Source of the DNA: Cheiracanthium punctorium
Lineage: Eukaryota; Arthropoda; Arachnida; Araneae; Cheiracanthiidae
Direction: 5' to 3'
NCBI GenBank assembly: GCA_038373885.1
Contig: JAWZYV010012511.1
Coordinates: 1 to 64,000, forward strand
DNA length: 64,000 nt
The translations under genes were made by a program, and so were the position numbers. Shown in pieces: positions 35,529-45,589 of the stretch (position 1 is its first letter; the number at the start of each line of letters is the position of its first letter). The notes beneath the pieces were generated by a model that saw only the letters and a program-made list of their open reading frames with translations, had not been told where the DNA came from and searched no databases.

Positions 35529-37387
35529 TACACTATTAAGGAAAAAATAAATGGTCACATTAGTTATAGCTGTAGACTGGCGCCAACAAGCGTTATCTCT
35601 TTCTCGGGGAGCAGACATGAGAATCTAATGTAGGTGAATTAGACCTCACATGTGGTGGCAGACTGCGCATTTTAAGCTCCAGCCAGCGGCTTTTTCTTTT
35701 GACGCGAGTATTTTTGATTGCGTATGGAAAGATTGCGGACATATAGCATCATTGTGAATAGTGGTGAAAGTATTAAAAGTAAAGCGTAGCTAGTGCTTGT
35801 TTGGGTTATTCGTAAAATAGTTCAACACCAAAATGGCCACTAAAAAACATAAATTAAATTCAGAGTGCCGTGCTTTTAATGATGAATGGACCTGGAAATA
35901 TTTTCTTAGAGTTGTTAAAGATAAACCAATGTGTCTCATCTACAATGAAGCTGTAGCAGTCTTGAAAGAATATAACATTTCCCGTCAATTCACATCTAAG
36001 CATAAGAATTCCAATTACGAAGCAATTTCCGAATATGAAAGAAAACAAAATGCAGAAAGTCTTTGTAAAAAATTATCAGGCCGACAAAATTTTTTCAAGA
36101 AGGTAAACACTATCCAAGAAGTAGCTGCACATGCAAGTTACATTGTAGCATACAATATTGCTAAAAATAATAAAGCTCTCAGTGATGGGGAGTTCGTTAA
36201 ACAATGCATGCTCCAAGTTTGTGATGTTTTTTGTCCAGAGAAGAAAAATAATTTTCAGACTGTAAGCTTATCTCGAAAAACGGTGACTTCTAGAATCGAA
36301 GCCATAGATAAAAATTTGACATCACAATTAAAGTCAAAGACTGGCCAGTTTAAATTTTGCTCCATAGCTATGGATGAAAGCACCGATATAAATGATACTG
36401 CTTAATTAGTATTATTTATAAGAGGTGTTGATGAGAAATTTGAAATTACCAAGTAACTGGCGTGCATGCGTTCTTTAAAGGGAACAACAACGGGATGTGA
36501 CATTTTTCGTGAATTTCAGGAAGCTTTTAACTTTGAAAGTGCCTATAACAAATATATATAATATTACGACCGATGGAGCACCAAATATGAGAGGGGAAAA
36601 AAATCTGGATTTCTTGGACTCTTTTAATCAAAACTATCACGGAAACAATGCTGTTTTTCTAAATTGTGTTTTACATCAAGATTCTGTGTGTAAATCTGCA
36701 TTGAATATGAAACCCGTGCTTGATGCAGTCGTGAAGCTTGTAAATACTATTCGATCTTTAGGGTTACTCACAGGCAATTTCGAGATTTTCTTCAGTCCGT
36801 GCAATCAGAATACTCTGACTCTGGTGTACTGTATTACACGAAAGTAAGGTGGCTTAGTGCAGGATGTGTTTTCGAGCGAATTTGGCAGCTGAAAGACGAC
36901 ATTGTATCGTTTTTCCATGAGAAACAGTGCTCTGCGGAGTGCGAAATTTTAGAAAATACAGAATGGCTTTCGGACTTAGCATTTTTCACAGACCTTCTTG
37001 GACATATGAGCATTTTGAATGTCAAGATGCAAGGGAAAAATCAATTTATCGGCGATATCTGGGCCCATCTTAAAGTCTTAATCTGTTTTGCTGGGCAGCT
37101 AGGCAAGAACGACTGTTCATTTCTCGAGGTTAAATTGAATACCCTCAGTAAATGAAGAGAAGCTTAAGAATTATGAAGATGGCTTGAAAAAAAACTGCAT
37201 TTTGAGTTCGAACGCAGATTTCAAGATTTCAGTGCCATTCAAACAGAATTGAATAACTTTACCATGCCTTTCAACGTAAATTGTGAAGCAGTGAGGTCAG
37301 ATGTGCAGCTTGAATTAATTGAGTTGCAATCTAACAATCATCTCAAGCAGTTGTTTCTAAATATGCCAAAGTTAGAGTTTTACAAAT

Positions 37388-37662
37388 TGTTGGCGAGTTG
37401 GCAAGCTTTCGGCCATCTCGTATGGTTTGGCGAGCTGGCGAGTTTTGCATCGCCTAACTACAACCCTGGGCTGCTTGTACATTGTGTAAATAGTTCAGTT
37501 GTCTCATGGTTTCGAGTAAAAATGTTCGGGTTCTTGGGAACCATTTATTCGAGTGTTTGAAAAATTGTATTTTATTGGTGAATTTTAATATAGTTGAATA
37601 AACTGTTGTGTTTTAAATTAAATTGTGTCGAGTTTTTAGTATCACCATCTCGAATTTAAACA
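37388..37662 (+). repeat. Pao copy 1 5' LTR (275 bp)
   Basis: TGTTGGCG to TTTAAACA. Contains AATAAA-like GAATAAAC and is followed at once by TGGTCATCATCGAGCCGG, a candidate primer-binding site (starts TGG). The same 275 bp recur at 60344-60618. Confidence 0.92.
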
Positions 37663-39236
37663 TGGTCATCATCGAGCCGGAAATGGATCAATCGTATGCG
37701 ACCTGTGAATAATTAGTACTTGAATTAATTGCAATTTCGTCGACCTGTTCCCTTGGGGTTTGCCATGCCGTCAGATTTGAAGGTTCAAAATAGAAGACGT
37801 GGAGGTTTGAAGTCTCAATTGAGAATACTGATATCTTTTTTGGACAATTTGGATTTAGACATGCCTGCTCTGGAGCGCACAGTGTCAGCAAAACGAGCTT
37901 CGGCTGATAGAATTCGTAAATCGTTTGAAGAGTTGAAAATTGAATATTATAATATCGCTGACTACTCTCAAATAAATGAAGTCTGAAAAGGCTTGCTAGA
38001 AGTTGAGGAAGTGCTGGAAGGAGTAGAGATACGTCTAGAAGGTTTACTATTTGATTTGAGAAAACCTGTCTCTAATATTGTTGCTAAAAGTGAAGCAATT
38101 GAAAATATAAAGTTGCCAGAGATTCAGCTTCCTAAATTTTCTGGAAGGCTTGATGATTGGTTTACTTTTAAAAACCAATTTCTAGCAATTATTGATAATT
38201 AAAAAGCTCTAAATGAAAACCAGAAGCTGTTTTACTTGCAGTCGTCTTTAATTGGAACAGCGAAACAGGTACAGACTCAAGACGATACATATGCGTCCTT
38301 GTGTAGTGCTTTGATGGAGCGGTTTGAAAATAGAAGGCTTATTATAAATACGCATATTAATGCTTTACTGTCTATTGAAAAAATAAGAAATGATTCAGCT
38401 AAGGATTTGCGTAACTTAATTGACACCTTGTTAAGGAGTATTAGAGCTTTAAAATTGTTGAAACTGGAAACGAATGATTTAACAGGTGCATTACTGATTA
38501 ATTTAATAGTGAAGAAATTAGATGCTGAATCTCGAAAAGCATTTGAAATGTCATTGACAACTAAAGAAATTCCTTCTTGGACTGAATTCATAGATTTTTT
38601 GAAAAAAAGATGTTTGTACTTGGAGAGTGTGAGTGGTCAATCTAATATGAATTATCGTGCTGTTAATTCAAATTCAAACAGATCTAGATCATTCTTAATA
38701 AAGTCTGGCTCTGAAGCTAGTGGCTGCCTAATGTGTAAAAAATTCCATAATCTATCCAATTGTTTTGTATTTAAGGGAATGCTGCCAAGGGATAGATATA
38801 AGTTTGCTAAGGAGCGGGGTCTCTACATTTTGTGTTTGGAAAAATCTCACCAAGTTAATAACTGTGGATTGAAAATAAGTTGTGAATTCTGTAAACTTAA
38901 GCATAATAGTCTTTTGCATTTTAATTCTTCGGTGGAGGAAAGAGTTCAGTTGCAGGTAATCCTCCTGTACCCCCTCCCCTTACTTCGTCGTCAAAAGATC
39001 AGTTGGATGGGGTGAGTGGCACATTTACAGCTAGTGCTTTTGCTCATTCAAAATGTGTAGTCTTATCAACAGCAGTTGTTTATATTAGTGATTCTAATGG
39101 AAATAGACATAGAGTGCGTGCTTTGCTTGACAGCGGATCAATGAGCAATTTCATAAGTCATAGGGTTTCGCAACTGTTGAATATGAAACCACAGTCGGTA
39201 AGCGTTTCAGTTAGTACGATAAATGACATAATGTAA
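37663..39236 (+). pseudogene. Pao copy 1 gag and protease
   Basis: Gag with the DUF1759-type block LPEIQLPKFSGRLDDWFTFK and later SWTEFIDFLKKRCLYLE, Cys/His clusters (CLMCKKFHNLSNC, CGLKISCEFCKLKH), then a protease with the catalytic triplet in VRALLDSGSMSNFISH. Stops at 37984 and 39234 are shared with copy 2. Private defects of this copy: a stop at 38200 and a 7-bp deletion near 38943 that shifts frame between gag and protease. Confidence 0.88.
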
Positions 39237-40377
39237 GTTGTCAAGTCAAAATTTAATATTACTATTTCTAATTCATCTGGCAGTTTTCAAAGAAATTTGG
39301 ATTTTTTTTCTATTCCTAAAATTACTGACGTTTGTCCTGCGCAATATATAGATGTTCAGTCATTAAACATTCCAAGAAATATTGTTTTGGATGATCCATT
39401 GTTTTTTAAGCCTTCAAAAATTGATATACTTTTGGGAGGGGAGGTCTTTTTCAGCTTACTGAATACAAAGAAGTTAGAATTAAATGAAGGTAAAATAGTT
39501 CTTTTTGATAGTGTATTTGGTTTTGTTTTAAGCGGTTCTGCTAAAATTAAGGAAACAAAAAATACTTTTTATTGTGGTTTCGTAAGTGAACAAGATAATT
39601 TAAATGAAACTTTGAAAAGGTTTTGGGACATGGAGAGTGCAGAATTACCTCGAGTTAAATCAGTTGAAGAAAATATTGGTGAGGAGCATTTTATGAAAAA
39701 CACCGAGAGAGATCTGAATGGCAGATATATAGTCAAAATTCCATTTAGGGAGAATCCGTCTTGTTTAGGAGATTCTCGGGATATGGCAGTCAAAAGATTG
39801 AATTCGTTGTGGAACAGATTGGGTAGAGATAGAGATTATTTGGAATTGTATAGAAGCTTTTTAAGGGAATATTTTGAACTAGGCCATATGTCAGAAATTA
39901 CTGACCAGGGCGAACCTCATCCTGTTTATTACTTGCCACACCACGGAGTTTATCGTCCTGATAAGTCAACTACGCCATTGAGAGTGGTTTTTAATGCATC
40001 TGCCTTGACCACTTCGGGACATTCTTTAAACTCCATTCAGTTAAATGGTGGAGTCATTCAGGAGGATTTGTTCGCGATAATGACTAGGTTTCGTAAACAT
40101 GAATATGCATTTAGAGCAGACATAAAACAGATGTACAGGAACATATTGATCCACCCTGAACAAAGGCAACTTCAAAGAATAGTTTGGAAGGAATCTGAAA
40201 ATGCACCTGTAAAGACTTATCAATTAAATACTGTTACCTATGGTACAGTTAGTGCTCCGTATTTGGCTCAGCGTACTTTAAAGCAATTGGCTTTTGATGA
40301 AGGTGCAAAATTTCCGAAAGCCACTGCTGTTCTCATGGCAGATTTGGTAAAATCATACAAGCCGGTGCCCACCCCAT

Positions 40378-40443
40378 GTAAACATGGCGACAGTCGCTGG
40401 AGCTTGGCGACCGCCAAGCTCCAGCGACTGTCGCCATGTTTAC
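40378..40443. repeat. Perfect 32-bp-arm hairpin
   Basis: Arms at 40378-40409 and 40412-40443 are perfectly complementary with a 2-base loop (AC). The arm includes GCGACAGTCGCTGGAGCTTG. Absence of any mismatch implies recent origin. Confidence 0.93.
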
Positions 40444-40451
40444 TAGTCATT

Positions 40452-40985
40452 CTAGGCAACCAGTGGTCCGTTTTTAACTAAAAAAACCCCAGTGGATTCA
40501 GCAACCTAGTTGTACAGCTATCTAAACTAGGCAACCAGTGGTCTGTTTTTAACTAAAAAAACCTCAGTGGATTCAGCAACCTAGTTGTACAGCTATCTAA
40601 ACTAGGCAACCAGTGGTCCGTTTTTAACTAAAAAAACCTCAGTGGATTCAGCAACCTAGCTGTACAGCTATCTAAACTAGGCAACCAGTGGCTCGTTTTT
40701 AACTAAAAAAACCTCAGTGGATTCAGCAACCTAGCTGTACAGCTATGTAAACTATGCAACCAGTGGCCCGTTTTTAACTAAAAAAACCTCAGTGGATTCA
40801 GCAACCTAGTTGTACAGCTATGTAAACTATGCAACCAGTGGACCGTTTTTAACTAAAAAAAAAAAAACAACAGTGAACTAAGCAACCTAGTTGTACAGCT
40901 AATGTAAACTGGGCAAACACTGGCCCGTTTTCAACTCAAAAAAACATCGGTGGATTAAACAACCTAGTTGTACACCTCTTATAAA
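40452..40985. repeat. 75-bp tandem repeat array, about seven copies
   Basis: Units start CTAGGCAACCAGTGG at 40452, 40527, 40602 and 40677, with diverged copies (TATGCAACCAGTGG and similar) at about 40752, 40827 and 40909. Each holds TTTTTAACTAAAAAAACC and AGCAACCTAGTTGTACAGCT. The last copies are more diverged, as expected at the edge of an array. Confidence 0.93.
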
Positions 40986-41722
40986 GTCAGTATGATTAGA
41001 ATAGCACGTAAATAGCACTTACGAACACATAAACACTTCAAATATCAATTTAAAATTCACATTAAAAACCTTAAACATTGCAAAGATTCGTTAAAAAAGA
41101 GCACTTACCTCTATTTTTTTTTTTTAAATAACCGCTCAGAAATGTCCCCAACACCCACCGGCTTATAACGTACTATATTTCTAACAAACACACACAAATT
41201 CTTTTCTTATATTAACATAACACATTTCATTCCCTTCCATCAATAACGCAAACAATTTCAAATTCCCAAACCTGACGAAACACGTATTCTTTATGGTTGC
41301 CAGTCACAACTACCACCGGCAGTTGGCGGTGCATCGCTCACTCTCGCGTCAGATTGTTCGCCAATGATTTGTAAACAAACCATTGATATGTAAACAAAGC
41401 ACCGTATACGGAATATAGTCCGCAGATTTTTATATGGACGATTGTTTGAGTGGAGGTGAGGACTTAGAATACACGAAAGCTCTCCAAAATGAGCTTACTG
41501 ATATTTTGGATAAATGTTCGATGAAACTTCATAAGTGGCATGCAAATCATACCGAGCTTTGTATGAATAATGGTGATTACAGTTTTAAATTTCCAGACGA
41601 AACAAAATGTTTAGGCATAAGATGGAAACCCCTGAGGATTGTTTTAAGTTTGATATTAAAGTTCAAGAACTTTCTAAATTTACAAAAAGAACAGTCTTAT
41701 CAGTTATTGCTCGCAATAACTG

Positions 41723-41852
41723 ATTGGGAACCACTTATTCGAGTGTTCGAAAAATTGTATTTTATTGGTGAATTTTAATATAGTTGAATAAACTGTTGTG
41801 TTTTAAATTAAATTGTGTCGAGTTTTTAGTATCACCATCTCGAATTTAAACA
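41723..41852 (+). repeat. Pao copy 1 3' LTR, 5'-truncated
   Basis: Matches the last about 130 bp of the 5' LTR, from TTGGGAACCA to TTTAAACA. The first about 145 bp are missing. The junction with reverse transcriptase lies within TTGGGAACC. Confidence 0.88.
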
Positions 41853-42212
41853 CAAATCATTATCGAAAGTAAGTTTCCCAAATTTAATATCTCACGCCCA
41901 GAAAATCAGTGCTATGTTTGCTTCATCTCATAAATATGAACAAGTGTTTTCCACTATCAACCTTAGAAAGAATTCTTTCAGAAGTAGACTGACACATGAG
42001 CATTTAGCCTTTTTCCTTAGAATCAGTACATCTCACTTCGAACCTCAATATAAGGAACTTTTAAAAATGAAATCGCAGTTTCATTCATCTTATTAACATA
42101 TTTAAATAGTAATAGTTGTACATTGCTTTTAAAATTTAAAAAAATTTACCCTGGCCCGCCAAACTTTTTTTTTTATTTTTGGCGCTCGACCGAAAACGTT
42201 TGCCCATCCCTG

Positions 42213-42323
42213 CCCTAAAACTATTTGTGCAAACCGCAATTTTCTATCATTATTTGCTCCTTTTTAATGAATTTTTAAAGTTTGTCCTGACTTTTGGATC
42301 ACCCGGTATATATGTATGTATTA
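42213..42323. repeat. End of a MITE that hosted the hAT insertion
   Basis: Sequence from CCCTAAAACTATTTGTGCAA to TTTTGGATCACCCGG is the inverted form of 57257-57355. It is the right half of the MITE into which the hAT was inserted. Confidence 0.75.
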
Positions 42324-43227
42324 AGGTGACGCAAAGAACCGACTATTTTTGTTTTAGTCTAGTGTGAAAAAAATGTTAGTTTTTGGTGTTTTAAGAGCCC
42401 CCTCCAAAGGACAGCTCAAAAAAAAAATAATAATAAATTAAGAGGTCGCTCAAAAATTTTTTTTAATTTCAAAAATCGTCAAAAATCGATTTTTTTTCTT
42501 TTTAAGTTTATTTTCTCGTTACGGTATAATTTTATAGACAAAAAAAAAGTTTCTTAAAGTTTCAGTTCAAAATTTAAATTTTGAAAGGACGCTCACATTT
42601 TTTTTAATTTATTAGTGCATTACTTTAGATTTTTTCGAGCGACCTTTTAATATTCAAATTAAAATTCCATATATTTTTTTTTCTTTTATTTAGTACAATA
42701 ATCGATAAAAATACACTACGAGATGAACTAAAAATCAATAAAACCTGTTAAAGTTTAAAATTTGTTTTCAGATGAAATATTGTTAAAATGTTGTAGTTGA
42801 TTAAATAAAATTATTAAATTAAAAAATTATGTTTTCTATATTGTGCTTGATTCTTAGTTCATCTCGTGGTGTATTTTTATCGATTATTGTACTAAATAAA
42901 AAAAAAGTATGGAACTTTAATTTGAATATTAAAAGGTCGCTCGAAAAAATCTAAAGTAATGCACTAATAAAATTTTAAAAAATTGGGCGCGACCTTTCAA
43001 AATTTTAATTTTGAACTGAAACTTTTTTTGGTCTATAAAATTATACAAAATTTAAAAAGAAAAAAAAATCGATTTTTGACGATTTTTGAAATTTAAAAAA
43101 ATTTTGAGCGACCTCTTAAAAAAATTTTTTGAGCTGTCCTTTGGAAGGGGCTCTTAAAACATCAAAAACTAACATTTTTTCACACGAGACTAAAAATAAA
43201 AAAAATAGTCGTTTTTTTGCGTCACCC
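42324..43227. mobile_element. 904-bp palindromic foldback element, TA target
   Basis: Ends AGGTGACGCAAAGAACCGAC and (reverse complement) GGGTGACGCAAAAAAACGAC, flanked by TA. The arms, each about 420 bp, are inverted diverged copies through the whole length: AAGAGCCCCCTCCAAAGGAC, AGGTCGCTC, AATCGATTTTT, ACTACGAGATGAACTAA-type blocks recur in reverse order on the right. The loop is about 60-90 bp around 42780. No coding sequence. Confidence 0.85.
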
Positions 43228-43268
43228 TAGTATGTATGGCTATAGTGTGCCTGCTCACCCGGGTGTAG

Positions 43269-43315
43269 TGGGCCGCAACAGGGTGACAAGTCCTTTGTCA
43301 CCCTGTTGCGGCCCA
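43269..43315. repeat. Perfect 21-bp-arm hairpin
   Basis: Arms TGGGCCGCAACAGGGTGACA(A) and its exact complement flank GTCCT. GC-rich in an AT-rich setting. Confidence 0.9.
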
Positions 43316-43514
43316 GCCTCTTCCCATCAACGCCAAGTTACGTAAGTATGACGCGACCAGGGGAGCGTGTGGCTTCCGGTGAGAGAGCAGAGAGCTATGA
43401 GAGCGACTCTGATTTTTTGTAAATATGAATGTAAATAGTTATCTTCACCTAGAATTAAAATGTGTGTCTATGCCACGAGAGTCCAGCCTGCGTCCATCAC
43501 GAACCCCTTGTGAT

Positions 43515-44259
43515 TTAACCCATTCCCTGCTGGTGGTTCGTTTTCGCACCATTTAAAAATTATTTTTTTTCAAGGCCTTAAATTTTGACAAACAGTTTTT
43601 GTTTAATTGTTTCATGTAAATGAAGAGTTATAATTTTACAAAATATTTTTTAATACTAACTGGTACCTATTGTAATTTTTAAAAAAATTGTCAATGTAAG
43701 GCAATTTAACGTTTCAATTTTTAATAAGATCATCGATCTCAAAATAGATAGCGCCATATGATGAACACGTCTTCGCTAAAAAAATTCAATAATTTTATTC
43801 CTTAAGAACAAAATGGCATCTGCAGGTAAGATCGTTGTTTAATTTTTCCTTGTATTTTTAAAGCTTAAAATTATTGGTGCGAAAACGCACCATCAGCATG
43901 AAGCAGTATAAAAATAGAATAAGAGAAGTTTGAACTTGGATATTTTCATTCTTTTTTTAGCTAGTTTTTTTGGTCGAAATAGACTTTTTTCGACCAAAAA
44001 TAGAGAATTTTTTGACTCTTCCAGAAGCCATTCATTTATTTAATGATTTTATGTAAGATTTTTCATATTTTCTTGTATGTACTTTCTTATAATGGTTCCT
44101 GCTGATGGCACGTTTTTGAACCATTTTGTTGCTACCACAGAAATAACAAAAAAAAAAAATTTGTTTGCATTTATGTGTTATTTAGCAAGCATATAACGTA
44201 GAAAAATAGTATCTTGCAAAAACTTTCATCAGAAGTATGTGCGGCAGGGAAAGGGTTAA
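43515..44259. mobile_element. piggyBac-like MITE, 745 bp
   Basis: TTAA on both sides with inverted ends TTAACCCATTCCCTGC and TTAACCCTTTCCCTGC. Internal GTTCGTTTTCGCACC and GGTGCGAAAACGCACC are inverted subterminal copies. No intact transposase. Confidence 0.82.
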
Positions 44260-44639
44260 CTTGTGATTTGAGATTTCTGGGGACAGACGGAGCAAGAGGC
44301 AACGTCGCACCCGTTTCACACCCCAATAATTTCTGAACGGCAAGAGCTATAGTCATGAAAGTGGGGTCTAGGTATAGTAAAGTTGTCGTGCACTACGCAA
44401 GAGAAATCGTCTACAGCGCCACCTGGTAGCTAAATTTGGAGTTAGCTTTCTTATTTCAAAAAACGGTACAAGATACGGGGAAAATGTATCTTACAAAGGT
44501 GTTCAGCATCATCGTTTCGGTAAGAAAAGATACCTTGCGCACTTCGATGAGCCCAATAATAAGCAAAATTTTGCTACGAATGGAAGGCATAAAACGCACT
44601 TTTTATGGTAATGTTTTTCAAGACTGCACTTATCTGACA

Positions 44640-44950
44640 TTACGTTTATTTATCCTTCATGCTCAAAGAGTTTTCTGCCAGCAAAATACACATATGGAAT
44701 CTAGTTTTAAATTCTCGCTGCATATTATACAACGTGGCTGCTGACACACAAGCAAAAGCATCACTAATGCGTTCCTATACCTTAATTTTACAATCTTTAA
44801 CATTAATGTTCTCAAGACGTCTTTTTATTAAATCGATCGATGATGCGCAACAGCTTTGCAATTGGCAATTTTCCCGCATCTCTTACCTTTTCTGAGATAA
44901 GAATGCCAACTTGAAATTTTGCCGTCAGGTGAGGCTATAAGAGGTTTTCT
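44640..44950 (-). pseudogene. Mariner-like (DUF4817-type) transposase C-terminal fragment
   Basis: Minus-strand reading ERISDAFACVSAATLYNMQR then EFKTRFHMCILL matches the C-terminal block of DUF4817-type transposases (compare the end of the element at 54528-57252). One internal stop. No terminal repeats assigned. 44260-44639 holds no recognised gene. Confidence 0.6.
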
Positions 44951-45589
44951 TGTGTAGCGCAAATCAACTTTACTAGAATTAGACCACACTTTAAATATAG
45001 GGCAAGTGTCTTAGAAGTGTATATATATATACATTGTTGCAGAAAACTCTGCTATTTCTTGGGTTCGTCGTTCTAAAGTCCAGTAGGTGTAGAAAGTTCT
45101 AGAAAAGAGTCCACTTGTAAGGATGGAAGACAAACTTTATTACTTATAGAATTTCTTCGAATAATCAGCTGTAAAAAATTCACAGGCACGAACGGCTAGT
45201 AGCTCGTTTATAACAGTCCACTCTTCCGAAGCTTTCACAAATGCTGTAATTCTCAAACAAAACAAAACACTTCCACAGGCAAATTTCAGTGGAAATATAC
45301 GAGAGATAACACTAACAGCCCCTCAAGACTCAACAATGAAGAGTTTACACACAGCACTTAAAAATCAGCTTCGAAAAGCAAACGAGAATACTGCTTCTAT
45401 AGTGTCAATACAAAGCGTAATTCAGCAAGAAGTAGCAAACGTAACAAACGTAACAAGCGTAACAAGCGTACGCAAACGTAGCAAACGTAACAAGCAAAGT
45501 AGCAAACGTAATAGCTTGAGGGAGAGAATCTTTGTTTTCATGGGAAATTTATTTGGGGTTCGGGGTTTGGGCTGGGGTCCTAGTGTCAA

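Larger units (their letters stand above)
40346..41421. mobile_element. Non-autonomous element in the Pao YMDD box (8-bp duplication)
   Basis: 1,076 bp flanked by GCAGATTT (40338-40345 and 41422-41429). The terminal 25 bp are only weakly inverted: GG at the tip and CGGTGC at the same offset in both ends. Contains a perfect hairpin, a 75-bp tandem array and AT-rich filler. An 8-bp duplication fits hAT or P-type elements. No transposase frame. Confidence 0.75.
39237..41722 (+). pseudogene. Pao copy 1 reverse transcriptase, split at the YMDD box
   Basis: Continuous frame to about 40345 with HPVYYLPHHGVYRPDKSTTP, LRVVFNASALTTSGHSLN, FRADIKQMYRNILIHPEQR and VTYGTVSAPYLAQRTLKQL. The frame enters an insertion exactly at the catalytic box and resumes at 41430 as YMDDCLSGGEDLEYTKALQ, KLHKWHAN and KCLGIRWKP, then stops where it joins the 3' LTR at about 41722. 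Upstream of the insertion MADF is separated from YMDD by 1.08 kb. Confidence 0.92.
37383..41857 (+). mobile_element. BEL/Pao retrotransposon copy 1 with 5-bp target duplication
   Basis: Inserted in the hAT transposase with CAAAT on both sides (37383-37387 and 41853-41857), the 5-bp duplication usual for BEL/Pao. The 5' LTR is complete, the 3' LTR is truncated, and the pol gene ends in the reverse transcriptase: the end of reverse transcriptase, RNase H and integrase are deleted. Confidence 0.93.
35833..42095 (+). pseudogene. hAT transposase, copy 1, split by Pao insertion
   Basis: 5' part 35833-37387, 3' part 41858-42095. The N-terminus begins MATKKHKLNSECRAFN and has a damaged BED-type zinc finger (CLIYNE ... 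RQFTSKH: one Cys and one His replaced). SIAMDESTDIND carries the first catalytic Asp; NITTDGAPNM and the RWLSAG block follow. The 3' part ends with the hAT dimerisation region, YEQVFSTINLRKNSFRSRLT. Stops at 36403 and frameshifts near 36530 and 36800 are shared with copy 2, so the gene was dead before duplication. Confidence 0.9.
35529..42212 (+). mobile_element. hAT transposon copy 1 (5' end lost) hosting a Pao element
   Basis: hAT element of the BED-finger / GTF2I-repeat-like type. Its 3' end is GTTTGCCCATCCCTG at 42212, the inverted form of the CAGGGATGGGCAAAC start seen at 57736 in copy 2, followed by CCCTAAAA. The 5' terminus is absent: homology to copy 2 begins abruptly at 35529 (TACACTATTAAGG). 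The element is split by a BEL/Pao retrotransposon (37388-41852). Confidence 0.88.

Noticed and set aside
35325..35618. 97-aa minus frame with poly-Pro (DVPPPPPRN)
   Set aside because: The Pro run is the complement of a G-rich tract; no family and no conservation across the copy 1/copy 2 border.
40452..40985. CRISPR-like or centromeric satellite array
   Set aside because: 75-bp units without spacers, limited to seven copies inside an 8-bp-flanked insertion.
45436..45520. Coding Arg/Lys-rich region joined to the LINE frame (MKSLHTALKN... start)
   Set aside because: The frame begins in the LTR and passes through an AACGTAACAAG simple repeat; the LINE homology starts only near 45590.
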